Assembly: GCF_019249215.1 (NCBI RefSeq)
Contig: NZ_JAESDI010000021.1
Location: 1 to 57,901, forward strand
Reading direction: 5' to 3'
Source of the DNA: Alteromonas lipotrueae
GTDB lineage: Bacteria; Pseudomonadota; Gammaproteobacteria; Enterobacterales; Alteromonadaceae
Length of the DNA: 57,901 bases
The position numbers and the translations under genes are program-made. Below are positions 8,638 to 17,568 of the stretch, piece by piece (the stretch's first letter is position 1; each line of letters begins with the position of its first letter). The notes below the pieces were generated by a model, which saw nothing but the letters and a program-made list of their open reading frames with translations, ran no database searches and was not told the DNA's origin.

Positions 8638-10143
8638 TTACCAGTAAATATCTCGTTCTAATGCAACTGCGCGGGTTCGCTCCATCACTTTGACGAGCAC
8701 GGTAAGCTTGCTGCTTGTCCATTTGCTAAGTTCATCTTGCGTTTCTAATTCTGAATCTTGTACTGCTTGGCGAAGCATAAGCAACGCATTAAGCTCTTCA
8801 ATACCGGTTAACAAATCTAACCAAGGTGCTCTGAAATTGCCCCGCTCTTCTACAAATAAATCGCCGAGTAAAAAACCACTCCACAAGGTTTGTCGAAGCA
8901 CGATCTCTACTAGCGTATAGTTTGCAGGCCCCATGGTTTTATTGGCAGGCATACTTTGCTGCACCGTTTGCCACCCCTGAGATAACCATCCTTTGGCATG
9001 ATCTAAAACCAGCAAATCATACCCTGTGGCTTCTCTACGCCATGGCTTCGCGTTGATTAAATCGATAGCTTGTAACTTAATATCGGTAGCCATGCTATCG
9101 AAAAACAAACTCGCGGGATCATGGGCATGCAATAGCCCAGCTTTACGCCCCTGCAAGTAGCTGACTATAGCGGGGTGTTTGCTCAACGTTTTGTGAAACA
9201 AACTTTTTTTAGACAATAAATACCGCAAGCTTTGTAAATCGTCCTGCCATGCCCATTGCTGCGCATAAGCAATTAGCTTTTTGTGTAACGCGAGCATTTC
9301 AGGGCATTGTAGTACCGGCAAATACAAAGACACGCTTTGTAAAAGCAAACGTACGCTTTTGGCCACTTCAGCTAAAGTTTTGATAGAGCCACTTTCAATA
9401 AACACGTGTTCATGGTGCTGCCAATGGGCTAAAGCCAATTGAAGTGCATTTGAAAAGGCTTCTTCGGTAGACGACTTTGGATTGAGCGCTAAAAAATCGG
9501 GCAAGGGTTTTACTTTGGCGTTAAAACCATGCAGTAACTGATACCCCTGCGCTGCTTTAGACACATCACTTAGCCTGACATCCATACACGAGTTGATGTG
9601 TGTAGCTAATATAAACAGACTGTCTAGGTCACCGTTTTGCAGTTCGAGCTCAATTTCGTTGATGGGCGAACTGGCTTTATCGGTAGCCGCTTCGCCGCAA
9701 TCGAGTACCACCTCTACACGGCTCTTCTCCACCTCTAGAATATAAGCATGACGGGTAAAGTGGGTACTAAACTGCTTTTCCAATTTACTATTCATGCTGG
9801 GAATATTCCAGCTAGAAGGCCATACTGAATTATCAAACAGGGTTAAGTCGGGTTCAGGCGAATCAAGATCAATATTGTATTCTGCACGTTGATGTAAACC
9901 ACCACTGACTTTCCCATTGGTTTTTAAGGTTTGCTCGTAGCTGCCATTATTGCCGCGTACACGAAACCCCATCTTACTTTCTTGAAAATCATGATTGACG
10001 GTATCGTAATAATCGTTTTCAAGCCGAAGTTCTGTGTGAGAAATTAGGGTGATATTATTCTTTTCAAAAAGCGGAAGTACGCGGTCTTTAAATGCTTGAT
10101 GCGCACCATCTTGAGTAACAAATTTTAGTTCAATTTCAGACAT
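8638..10143 (-). CDS. ygiF: CYTH-CHAD protein, inorganic triphosphatase (YgiF-like)
   Basis: Residues 1-200 form a CYTH domain beginning with the signature ExExK as E3-I-E5-L-K7, with further strand motifs LRLENDYYDT, FRVRG and EIELEL. In the YgiF family this tunnel domain hydrolyses inorganic triphosphate. The C-terminal 280 residues are helical and resemble a divergent CHAD domain, a polyphosphate-associated module. The start at 10143 is chosen because it places ExExK at the extreme N-terminus as in the family; an upstream in-frame start at 10176 adds 11 unconserved residues. It is divergently arranged with the SH3 protein gene, echoing the ygiF-ygiM proximity in Escherichia coli. Confidence 0.85.
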   Translation of the reverse strand: MSEIELKFVTQDGAHQAFKDRVLPLFEKNNITLISHTELRLENDYYDTVNHDFQESKMGFRVRGNNGSYEQTLKTNGKVSGGLHQRAEYNIDLDSPEPDLTLFDNSVWPSSWNIPSMNSKLEKQFSTHFTRHAYILEVEKSRVEVVLDCGEAATDKASSPINEIELELQNGDLDSLFILATHINSCMDVRLSDVSKAAQGYQLLHGFNAKVKPLPDFLALNPKSSTEEAFSNALQLALAHWQHHEHVFIESGSIKTLAEVAKSVRLLLQSVSLYLPVLQCPEMLALHKKLIAYAQQWAWQDDLQSLRYLLSKKSLFHKTLSKHPAIVSYLQGRKAGLLHAHDPASLFFDSMATDIKLQAIDLINAKPWRREATGYDLLVLDHAKGWLSQGWQTVQQSMPANKTMGPANYTLVEIVLRQTLWSGFLLGDLFVEERGNFRAPWLDLLTGIEELNALLMLRQAVQDSELETQDELSKWTSSKLTVLVKVMERTRAVALERDIYW

Positions 10144-10320
10144 ATTTGCGCAGTGGCACACGAGGTAATGTTGCAACCTTACCTGTCTCCAAACTAATTC
10201 GCAATGACACTGTTAACTGGTTGCGATGAAATTAACCAGTAGACAAAAGTGGAACAAACTTGCCTTTATCGCGGTCAACCAATACCATCTGATTGTTTTA
10301 GACGAGTATTTGGACTACCT

Positions 10321-10923
10321 ATGATTCGAAAGTGGTTAGCAGTTGCCCTTTTTGCATGCTCTTGCCAAGCGCTGGCTCTTCAAGAGAGCGATACGCTAGA
10401 AGCGTCGTCGTCGCACTATATTCGCGATGATTTATTTATTTTCCTACACACGGGACCAGGCCGGAACTACCGTATTCTCGGGTCTGTAGAGGCAGGCACC
10501 CCGATTACTGTGATAGACCGTGATGCTGATGCTGAGTTTACGCAAGTAACCGATAATGAAGGCCGTAAAGGGTGGGTTGAATCAAAGTTTGTTAGTACAG
10601 AAATGTCGCAAGCGGAGAAACTCCCTATGCTAAGTGAGCAATTGGCACAAAGCCAAACCAGCTTACAAACTGCACAGCGGGAGAATGCGAACCTGCGCCA
10701 GCAGCTTAATGAAGCCCGCCAGCAAATCACGCAACTTACCACTGACACTGAACAGCAAAGCAACGATATTCAACGCTTAAGTGCACAAGTAGAAAGTGCC
10801 GATAAAGATGAATTGGTCACCTGGTTCACCCGTGGCGGTATGGTAGCCGGTATCGGTATTATACTAGGTGTTTTGATTACCTATATGCCTAAAAAGCGTA
10901 ATCGCAGTAAAGAGTGGATGTAA
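10321..10923 (+). CDS. ygiM: SH3 domain protein, YgiM family (TIGR04211)
   Basis: A 200-residue protein with a signal peptide (MIRKWLAVALFACSCQALA), an SH3b domain (about residues 25-95, with FLHTGPGRNYRILGSVEAG), a Gln-rich coiled coil (about 105-165) and a C-terminal transmembrane helix (MVAGIGIILGVLITYMP) followed by a basic tail. This matches the YgiM layout: an inner-membrane-anchored periplasmic SH3 protein of unresolved role. The frame opens at a GTG at 10249, but the signal peptide fixes the start at 10321. A 7-bp inverted repeat, ACTGGTT/AACCAGT (10216-10240), lies upstream. A terminator follows. Confidence 0.88.
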   Translation: MIRKWLAVALFACSCQALALQESDTLEASSSHYIRDDLFIFLHTGPGRNYRILGSVEAGTPITVIDRDADAEFTQVTDNEGRKGWVESKFVSTEMSQAEKLPMLSEQLAQSQTSLQTAQRENANLRQQLNEARQQITQLTTDTEQQSNDIQRLSAQVESADKDELVTWFTRGGMVAGIGIILGVLITYMPKKRNRSKEWM

Positions 10924-10975
10924 TTTATTGCGAGCACTCGCGATAACGCTGGTACTAAAAATGTAAATAAAGAAG

Positions 10976-11000
10976 AAGCGGCTTTAAAAGCCGCTTTTTT
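10976..11000 (+). terminator. Rho-independent terminator after ygiM
   Basis: A GC-rich stem AAGCGGCT/AGCCGCTT (10976-10983 and 10989-10996) with loop TTAAA runs into a T tract. It lies 52 bases after the ygiM stop and just before the convergent sensor-kinase gene. Confidence 0.9.
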
Positions 11001-11043
11001 ATTTCAGGACGAAACATCATGCACGCAAAAGCAAATTCATTTT

Positions 11044-12381
11044 TTAAGTATCTGGATCATTCGGTTCATGTAATTCGAGTTTAACGTGATACCCACTAGG
11101 CACAGCGCCCGCTTCAAATTCCCACTCTAACTTCTCTGTTAGCTTGGTAATTAATTTAAGTCCTAGGCCGTAACCTGTATCGTCTAGCTCTGGTTTGTGA
11201 AACATAGCATCATCAGCATTGTCTACACCGCCCACTCGCTCATGATTTTCTACCGTTAATGTATTGCCCTGTAAATTAATTTTCACCACACCGCAGTCGG
11301 TATGCTGAAAGGCATTACGAATAACATTGCCAATAATTATTCTACTGGCCGTATCAGGAAGGAACATTTCGGTACTCGGTACGATTAACTCGACCTCCAC
11401 CGACTTTCCTTTTAATAAATAACTAAGATCGTCACAAAGCTGTCGCACCATTTCTGACACATCTACATTGTGATAAGGCAACGCTTGGTCGTTATCGCGG
11501 GCAAGCCAAAGTAAGGTTTCAGTTAAATCCGTCATGGTTTTCGACGCATTATCAATACGTGCCAATGCGTTTACTCTTTTACTGTTGGTAGTCGGCATAT
11601 GCGATTGTTGCTGTTCTTTTGATAACACCCGTTGCAAGAGTTCGGTGCTACTACGTATCACCGCTATCGGGGTACGTAGTTCATGGCTAGCATGGTTCAC
11701 GAAGGTGCGCTCTCGCTCCAGCGTTTGCCTGACACTTTGCAAACTGTTGTGAATGAGAGAAGCAAGTACATTAAGTTCTTGATATCTAAATGTTGGAATA
11801 GGCGCATCAAGTTGCTTTTCATCCAGCCCAGCAGCCCACTGTTGAAGTGTTTCAACGGGCCTGGTTACACTGCGCATAATCAATAGCAAGCTGGCGGCGA
11901 AAACACCCAGCGCCGCTAATCCAATAAAAATACTCACCAGTTCATGACTTAGCCATACAGGCCCTTTACCCCTCCCCCGTGGCCCACTAAACATTTGTGA
12001 AACATACCGTATTTCGCCATTATCTAGTGGCACCATTACTAGGAATCGTGCCGCATAAGGTCGCGTAAAAAACCAATCTCTTTTAAGGTCTTTTTCAAGC
12101 TGGTAGGGAATGAGCTTTTTACTTGAAAATGATTCAAGAATTTCATTTGGCTGCTGATCAAATTGAGCGCTAATGTAGAAGTTCAAAACGCTTTGTGGTG
12201 AGCTTTCAGATATGTCTGTGGTCGTGGCGACACGCACCATGGTGTGGCGCAACATACCGTCCATACCTTGGAAAAACCGATCTGAAGAAAATATAGAGAA
12301 TACGGTTATCAACACACCGCCGACGGCCAACAACGTCCATAAAACGTATCGTCGTAAACTTAGATGCAAGCCCTTAACCAT
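11044..12381 (-). CDS. Sensor histidine kinase of efflux-linked two-component system
   Basis: A 445-residue membrane kinase with two transmembrane helices (about residues 11-33 and 145-170) enclosing a periplasmic sensor region of about 110 residues. A HAMP-like linker, a HisKA domain with phospho-histidine H233 in NHASHELRTP, and an ATPase domain with N box (NVIRNAFQH) and G box (DTGYGLGLKLI) follow. The start at 12381 is chosen because an AGGA sequence sits eight bases before it; an ATG nine bases upstream abuts that sequence. It overlaps the response regulator by 8 bases and is the last gene of the five-gene efflux operon, so it probably senses a pump-related stimulus. Confidence 0.9.
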   Translation of the reverse strand: MVKGLHLSLRRYVLWTLLAVGGVLITVFSIFSSDRFFQGMDGMLRHTMVRVATTTDISESSPQSVLNFYISAQFDQQPNEILESFSSKKLIPYQLEKDLKRDWFFTRPYAARFLVMVPLDNGEIRYVSQMFSGPRGRGKGPVWLSHELVSIFIGLAALGVFAASLLLIMRSVTRPVETLQQWAAGLDEKQLDAPIPTFRYQELNVLASLIHNSLQSVRQTLERERTFVNHASHELRTPIAVIRSSTELLQRVLSKEQQQSHMPTTNSKRVNALARIDNASKTMTDLTETLLWLARDNDQALPYHNVDVSEMVRQLCDDLSYLLKGKSVEVELIVPSTEMFLPDTASRIIIGNVIRNAFQHTDCGVVKINLQGNTLTVENHERVGGVDNADDAMFHKPELDDTGYGLGLKLITKLTEKLEWEFEAGAVPSGYHVKLELHEPNDPDT

Positions 12382-13054
12382 GGTCTGCATCCTGGGCTAG
12401 GTAAAAACCACTATTGGGCTTACTTGATACTGAAATAGAGGCGTTCGCATGCTCTAATGCTTTGCGTAAATGATGCATATGCACTTTTAGCACATTGCTT
12501 TCAGGCACACTGTCCTTCCATGCTGCTTCTATCAGGCGTTCACGGCTCACTACTTCACCTTTCGCCAACATCAATTTTTTAAGTAAGGCGTAGGTAATTG
12601 GGCTTAGCTTGATATCATTGCTACCAGCCTGTGCTTCTTGCCCGTTTATTTTCAAGGTTACGTTTCCCATCGCCACCTGATTCACTTGCGCCGAACGACG
12701 ACCCGCTAAGGCGGTAACTCGTGCGACTAATTCTGCCATAGCAAACGGTTTCACCAGATAATCGTCGGCACCTTTTTGAAAGCCTGCAAGCTTATCTTCA
12801 AGCTGATCACGGGCTGTCAGCATGATAACGGGGGTGTCATTTCCATCATTACGCATGCGTTCGCACACGCTCAACCCATCCAATCGAGGCAAATTAATAT
12901 CAAGTACTAACACATCGTATTGATGTTGATTGATTAGCTGCAAGGCTGCCACGCCATTACTGGCATGGTCGCATTGCATATCTTCTAGTTCTAAGTAGTC
13001 AAGAACGTTACCGGCTAACCCGATATCATCTTCAACCAGCAACACCCGAATCAT
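12374..13054 (-). CDS. OmpR-family response regulator
   Basis: A 226-residue DNA-binding regulator: receiver domain with acidic residues E8/D9/D10, phospho-acceptor D52 (VLVLDINLPRLDG) and K in DDYLVKPF, then an OmpR/PhoB winged helix (SPITYALLKKLMLAKGEVVSRERLIEA, and VLKVHMHHLRKAL). The start at 13054 gives the canonical MIRVLLVEDD opening; the longer frame to 13111 runs into the pump gene. It lies 13 bases after the RND pump gene. The obvious candidate target is the 11-bp-phased GGGTTAA direct repeat upstream of the operon (18984-19001). Confidence 0.93.
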   Translation of the reverse strand: MIRVLLVEDDIGLAGNVLDYLELEDMQCDHASNGVAALQLINQHQYDVLVLDINLPRLDGLSVCERMRNDGNDTPVIMLTARDQLEDKLAGFQKGADDYLVKPFAMAELVARVTALAGRRSAQVNQVAMGNVTLKINGQEAQAGSNDIKLSPITYALLKKLMLAKGEVVSRERLIEAAWKDSVPESNVLKVHMHHLRKALEHANASISVSSKPNSGFYLAQDADHG

Positions 13055-13067
13055 CTCTTCCACCTTC

Positions 13068-16000
13068 TTAACCCGCCACCTGCATGGCGGCATTTTTGGT
13101 TTTACTACCAAATCGTGCTACATCTTCATAAATTAACAGCAATGCGGGGATTAATACTAATGTAATGGCGGTGGCAAACAAAATACCATAACCCAGTGAT
13201 GCGGCGGCTGGTATTAGAAATTGTGCCTGAATAGAGGTTTCACCCAATATTGGGTACAGCCCTAAGAAGGTGGTGATAGACGTGAGTAATACCGCCCGAA
13301 GACGACTTGAACAGGCTTCAACCACAGCATCTTGCACCCGCATACCCGCTTCTTTCAATGCATTATAGCGTGACACCAATAGCAAGCTGTCGTTTACCAC
13401 CACACCGCTTAATGCCAAAATACCATTGAGCGACAAAATGCTGAGCATTAAACCATTACTCCAATGCCCTAATACTGCACCAACAATGCCAAATGGAATG
13501 GCGGTCATAATAATCAGCGGCTGAATGTAAGACTTAAGCGGAATAGCCAGCAAAGCATATATAGAGATTAACGCTAATATAAATACGCTTTCCATGGAGC
13601 TTTGCGTTTCTTCTTGCTGTTCTGCTTCACCAGCAAAATGCAGTGATAAATCTTGGTACTGGCGAGATAGTGTTGGAACAAAGTTTTCGTTTAGATAGTT
13701 CACTAGTTCAGTGGCGGTTATTACATCGCTATCTACTGACGCACTAACAGTGAGTGCACGTAGCCCGTCTATACGCACGACTTGCTTTTGCTGAACAGCT
13801 GGCGTCATAGTGGCAATAACACTTAACGGTACTACCGTTCCATCATCTAAACGAACACGAGTATTCATTACATCCGATGGGTCCATTCGGTCTTCTTCTG
13901 GGTAACGCACACGCACTTTCACTTCGTTTTTGTTACGTAGGTAACGCTGAACAATTTCGCCGCCAAACGCTTTCAACAACTGTTGCGATAAGCTTTGGGT
14001 ATCCATTCCCATGGCACGCCCTTCGGGGGTAAGTTCAAAACGCATCATGGCTTCACCTGGCGTTAACGAACTTTCCACGCCGAAGACACCGTCTATCTCT
14101 TCTAATGCTTCTTGGAACGCTGTATTTGCAGCGGTTAACGTGGCGTCATCAATACTTTTCAGCTCTACACGAAACGCATCTACCATTTCCCGCCTAGCCT
14201 GTATTTTAAGCTTTTTCACGGCCTCTAAGTTTCCACTTAGCGCAGTCCAACGGGCGGCTAATTCATCTAAGGTGTAAGGCTGCTTTTCGGCTAATGATAT
14301 GGTGATAGTACCACTTTGATCGCCACTTGCAGTTACCTGCAAACTCTTCATACCGCTTTCACCAACGCCCTTTTCTTCCATCAATTGTTTATCGGCTTCA
14401 ATCGCTGCGCGCTCTAAACGTAATAAATTTCGCTCAGTTTGACCAAAACTAGCATCGCTATACAAAGACATATTGGCCGATACCGTATCGCCCTGCATAC
14501 TTGGAAAAAAGCCTACTCTAACCGCGCCGGTTAACGGCAAACTCATCACCACAATAAATAATGTGATGAACAGCAACACCGCGGCATAGCGATAAGTAAT
14601 CGTCGCGCTTAGCGCGGGTTGATAAAGTTTTTCGTTAAACCAATTTAACCCATTATCCGCTCCGCCCTGCACTTTTCCCCATAACCCGGCAATGCCCTTT
14701 TTGGCCGTTTTTTTAGTGGGAAGGTGTGCTAAGTGGGAAGGTAAAATAAGTTTAGATTCCACTACTGACAGTAAAAGGCAAAGCGTAACAATGGTGCCAA
14801 ACTGCGAGTACAAGGTACCCAAACCACCTGATACGTTCGACAATGCAAAAAAGGTAGCCACTGTGGTTAACACGCCAAATATGGTGGGCACCGCTACTTT
14901 ACGGGTTCCTTCAATGGTGTTCGCCAAGGTGTCGCCGTATCGTTGCCGTGTGGAATAAACGCTCTCGCCCACCACTACGGCATCGTCCACCACAATCCCC
15001 AACGCCATAATGAAGCCAAAGGTGGTCATCTCATTAAGGGTCATACCGGTATACGAATCGGTCATGAAGTACAAAGTACCGAAGAAGATAAATGGCAAAC
15101 CTGCCGCCACCCAAAAAGCGACACGCAAATTAAGAAATACTGCCAAGGTGATAAAAACCAGCACGATCCCCATCAAGGCATTGCTGGTTAACAAGTCTAA
15201 ACGTTCGGTAATAAGCGTACTTCTGTCATACCAGGTTTCTAGCTGCACGCCTTCGGGCAATAAGCCACGCTCGTGCCAGTTATCAACTACGGCATGCGCC
15301 TGTGCAACCATGTCAGTCACATCGCCGTATTTATCCATGAGAACTTGCAGGCCATAACCATTTTGACCGTTATACCTCGCTAAAGAGTAACTATCGTCGG
15401 CGAATGTGTCGGTAACTTCTGCCACGTCACCTACGGTTAACACGGTTCCGTCGTCTGAGGTAACAAGGGGGATCTTGGCAAAATCACCCGCGTAATAAGC
15501 TTGTTCTGACGCTTTTAAGCGAATAACCTTCTCTTCGTTACGTAGGCTTGTGGTTAACGCGGTAGAAGACTCTTCGTTTATTCGCGAAGCCACATCAGAT
15601 AAGGTTAAGCCGTACGCTTGTAGCTTGGCTTCATCTATTTCTATCGACATCATCGGGTCGATAAAACTGCCCGCATTAACATCTCGAATATCGTTTTGAG
15701 CCAACAAATCTCGCTCTAATTGCTCTCCTAAATACTGTAATTCGGCATGGCTGGCATTACCGAAAAGCTGCACCCAAATTACGTGTTCGTCACGAGTTGC
15801 TTTATCAATAATGGCGTTTTCGGCATCAGAAGGTAAGTTTGAAATACTGTCGACTTCGGTTTTTATGTCGTTGAACAATGTATCTAAATCGTAGTCTGTT
15901 TCTTTTTCTACCTGAACACTGGCGCCATTCGAATTAGACGTAGAGGTAATGCGCTTAATTCCCGGCACGGCTTCTAGTGCATTTTCGATTTTTATCGCAA

Positions 16001-16199
16001 TGCCTTCTTCAGCTTGCTCGGCATCACCACTTTCGTAAGTCATAGAAATAGTGACAAACCTAGGCTCCATGCTAGGAAAGGCTTCTTTTCTAATGTCGCC
16101 GTAAGACACCAAGCCCAACACGATAAGACCAACCATCAAAAGGTTGGCGGCAACTGAATTTTGCGCAAACCATGCAATAATGCCTTTATGATTATTCAT
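13068..16199 (-). CDS. RND efflux pump inner-membrane subunit (AcrB/HAE1-like)
   Basis: A 1043-residue proton-driven exporter of the AcrB superfamily. It has an N-terminal helix (SVAANLLMVGLIVLGLVSYG), two large periplasmic loops, a helix 4 motif GIVVDDAVVVGESVY with paired Asp residues used for proton relay, and a duplicated C-terminal half with NGILALSGVVVNDSLLLV. An ATG at 16199 is preferred over the upstream GTG at 16205 because GGGAG lies five bases before it. It overlaps the adaptor gene by 8 bases. Substrates cannot be told from sequence; together with its neighbours it forms a complete tripartite pump. Confidence 0.95.
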   Translation of the reverse strand: MNNHKGIIAWFAQNSVAANLLMVGLIVLGLVSYGDIRKEAFPSMEPRFVTISMTYESGDAEQAEEGIAIKIENALEAVPGIKRITSTSNSNGASVQVEKETDYDLDTLFNDIKTEVDSISNLPSDAENAIIDKATRDEHVIWVQLFGNASHAELQYLGEQLERDLLAQNDIRDVNAGSFIDPMMSIEIDEAKLQAYGLTLSDVASRINEESSTALTTSLRNEEKVIRLKASEQAYYAGDFAKIPLVTSDDGTVLTVGDVAEVTDTFADDSYSLARYNGQNGYGLQVLMDKYGDVTDMVAQAHAVVDNWHERGLLPEGVQLETWYDRSTLITERLDLLTSNALMGIVLVFITLAVFLNLRVAFWVAAGLPFIFFGTLYFMTDSYTGMTLNEMTTFGFIMALGIVVDDAVVVGESVYSTRQRYGDTLANTIEGTRKVAVPTIFGVLTTVATFFALSNVSGGLGTLYSQFGTIVTLCLLLSVVESKLILPSHLAHLPTKKTAKKGIAGLWGKVQGGADNGLNWFNEKLYQPALSATITYRYAAVLLFITLFIVVMSLPLTGAVRVGFFPSMQGDTVSANMSLYSDASFGQTERNLLRLERAAIEADKQLMEEKGVGESGMKSLQVTASGDQSGTITISLAEKQPYTLDELAARWTALSGNLEAVKKLKIQARREMVDAFRVELKSIDDATLTAANTAFQEALEEIDGVFGVESSLTPGEAMMRFELTPEGRAMGMDTQSLSQQLLKAFGGEIVQRYLRNKNEVKVRVRYPEEDRMDPSDVMNTRVRLDDGTVVPLSVIATMTPAVQQKQVVRIDGLRALTVSASVDSDVITATELVNYLNENFVPTLSRQYQDLSLHFAGEAEQQEETQSSMESVFILALISIYALLAIPLKSYIQPLIIMTAIPFGIVGAVLGHWSNGLMLSILSLNGILALSGVVVNDSLLLVSRYNALKEAGMRVQDAVVEACSSRLRAVLLTSITTFLGLYPILGETSIQAQFLIPAAASLGYGILFATAITLVLIPALLLIYEDVARFGSKTKNAAMQVAG

Positions 16200-17568
16200 T
16201 GCCACTCCCGTCTATTACGGGCTTCACTGGCGTATTCACAAGGTAGTTATTCAATGGCCGCGCTACAATTAAGGCCTCGGAAGTCGAAGCATTGGGCTCA
16301 ATGTAGGCGTAACCTTCATACTCAAAAAGTACGGTCGGGGTGAATTTATTGAGTAAGTTTGTATCTGGTGCAACAAACCATACTTCTTGTTTTTGAGATA
16401 TTGCCGAAGAGGGGATCTTCCATACGTTGTCTAGCTCGCGCCCTTCTATTTCGGCCGCTAAAAATGTACCGAAATATAAAGGACTAGATAGCATAAGTGG
16501 GTTCTCTACCACGGCAATGGCGCGGCGCTGACGGGTATCTTCGTCTTGATGAAGCTCTATACGTTCAATAGTTGCCCGCCAGTGGTGCTCGCCTGTGGTA
16601 TCGGTTAACGACACGTCCCAACCTGGCTTTTCACCCACCTTTGCTTGCGGTAACTGCGCCCATTGGCTCGGAGAAAGTGGGATGGATATTTCAGCCACAT
16701 CGATGGAATACAACTCGGCCACTTGTGTGCCAATTTGTACATAGCTTCCAGGTTGAATGCTGCGGCTCACGACCAATGCATTAAATGGCGTACTAATATG
16801 TGAAAACGCTAAATCCCGCTTTGCAGCTGCTACGTTTTGCTCGGCTTCACGTAATGCAGCTTGGGCCGATTTGAGCTGTGGCGCGCGCAAAACTAACGCT
16901 GACTCAGGCTCACCAGTTAGGCCTGAACGCGTCCATTCATCTTGCGCCTGAATACCTTGAAGTCGTTCCTCTTCAAGGGCTACGTAGGCAGTTTCATAAG
17001 TGGCTTCTGCGGCGGCTAACGCTTGGCTATAGTCAGTTTCATCTATATAAGCCAATACTTCGTTTTGCTTCAATAAAGCACCGGTTTCAAAACGTGGCGA
17101 CAAAGACGTTATTTGTCCGCTTACCTGCGCGGATAACGTTAGCATATGAATGGCTGCTGCCTGTCCATAGCCTTTTACTTTTGCACTGTACGTAGTTGGA
17201 AATATTTTAACTACGCCTACTTCAGCTATATCTGCGGCAGTGCTTGTTGTTCCTTGAGCTTGTTGCTGCCCTGAACGTTTTGCCATACCTTGATTTGGGT
17301 TAGACATTGCGCGCGGGCCAGGCTTGCCCGACTGAGGTCCACCCGCCGTTTCCATACCCTTTCGGCTAATTTTGTCGCTAGTTGGTTTTTCTGCACGTTG
17401 ACTATCGGCCTGCTCAATCACGTTTTCGGCGTTAGCATTTCTAGGGCCATTGGCTCCTTTAGATCCTGGCCCCGGACGACCACCGCCTAGTTGGCTCATG
17501 GTATAAACTACGGCGATGACAATAGTCATAGCAGCAGCAAGGGTTACGATAATTTTTTTCTTGTTCAT
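16192..17568 (-). CDS. RND efflux periplasmic adaptor (membrane fusion protein)
   Basis: A 458-residue adaptor linking pump and outer-membrane channel. A single N-terminal anchor (IIVTLAAAMTIVIAVVYTMS) precedes an unusual low-complexity stretch of about 80 residues rich in Gly, Pro, Gln and Asn. The lipoyl/coiled-coil adaptor core begins around residue 115 (VKGYGQAAAIHMLTLSAQVSG; LAYIDETDYSQAL). The family usually has only a short linker here, so the flexible segment is notable. Its start overlaps the outer-membrane factor's stop by four bases (ATGA) and is preceded by GGAG, implying translational coupling. Confidence 0.92.
   Translation of the reverse strand: MNKKKIIVTLAAAMTIVIAVVYTMSQLGGGRPGPGSKGANGPRNANAENVIEQADSQRAEKPTSDKISRKGMETAGGPQSGKPGPRAMSNPNQGMAKRSGQQQAQGTTSTAADIAEVGVVKIFPTTYSAKVKGYGQAAAIHMLTLSAQVSGQITSLSPRFETGALLKQNEVLAYIDETDYSQALAAAEATYETAYVALEEERLQGIQAQDEWTRSGLTGEPESALVLRAPQLKSAQAALREAEQNVAAAKRDLAFSHISTPFNALVVSRSIQPGSYVQIGTQVAELYSIDVAEISIPLSPSQWAQLPQAKVGEKPGWDVSLTDTTGEHHWRATIERIELHQDEDTRQRRAIAVVENPLMLSSPLYFGTFLAAEIEGRELDNVWKIPSSAISQKQEVWFVAPDTNLLNKFTPTVLFEYEGYAYIEPNASTSEALIVARPLNNYLVNTPVKPVIDGSGNE

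Noticed and set aside
14943..15357. Plus-strand frames opposite the RND pump gene
   Set aside because: They are shadows of a long, strongly conserved gene on the other strand, without ribosome-binding sites or recognisable domains.
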